Below are positions 6,046 through 6,068 of a stretch of 6,068 nucleotides of DNA, piece by piece; within the stretch, counting starts at the first letter, position 1, and each line of letters starts with the position of its first letter. The notes beneath the pieces were generated by a model. The model made no database searches. It was not told where the DNA came from and was given only the letters and a program-made list of their open reading frames with translations. The DNA is from Thermoleophilia bacterium (GTDB lineage: Bacteria; Actinomycetota; Thermoleophilia; Gaiellales; F1-60-MAGs149): contig JAEMTW010000121.1 of the NCBI GenBank assembly GCA_016462095.1, forward strand, positions 1 through 6,068. The letters run 5' to 3'. The position numbers and the translations under genes are program-made.

Positions 6046-6068
6046 TCAGTGGCGTCTTGGGTGTTTGG

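Noticed and set aside
1..6068. CRISPR array, tRNA or rRNA gene, transposase, phage or defence genes
   Set aside because: No spaced repeats, tRNA-like cloverleaf, rRNA signature or mobile-element protein was seen; the window is filled by metabolic and regulatory genes.

Overview
The window holds a compact propionyl-CoA to succinyl-CoA gene cluster from a GC-rich bacterium, most likely an actinobacterium. The taxonomic hint comes from four things: several GTG starts, strong G/C bias at third codon positions, fused biotin carboxylase/biotin carrier (AccA/PccA-type) architecture, and three gene starts with a TANNNT -10 box 6-8 bases upstream and no Shine-Dalgarno sequence, as in leaderless actinobacterial transcripts. 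The sequence alone does not fix the genus or class.

Layout. Positions 1-57 (minus strand) carry the first 19 codons of a MoaD/ThiS-like gene running out of the window. Positions 58-109 are a short divergent promoter region. On the plus strand follow a methylmalonyl-CoA mutase large subunit (110-1675), an acyl-CoA carboxylase carboxyltransferase beta subunit (1730-3292), a 56-residue protein (3289-3459) joined to both neighbours by 4-base stop/start overlaps, the biotin carboxylase/biotin carrier alpha subunit (3456-5222), and a FadR-type GntR regulator (5260-6003) with its own probable promoter. After the regulator lies a 31-base near-perfect palindrome (6015-6045), then sequence with no recognisable gene to the end. 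No stretch over 300 bases lacks a gene.

How the genes work together. The alpha and beta subunits, perhaps with the small protein as an accessory subunit, should carboxylate propionyl-CoA to (S)-methylmalonyl-CoA. The mutase isomerises (R)-methylmalonyl-CoA to succinyl-CoA for the TCA cycle. Three expected partners are absent and must lie elsewhere: methylmalonyl-CoA epimerase, the B12-binding small subunit that this single-domain mutase needs, and a MeaB-type GTPase. The regulator is a plausible, unproven, controller of the cluster. The main points for follow-up are the 56-residue protein between the carboxylase subunits, the repeated leaderless promoter layout, and the terminal palindrome.
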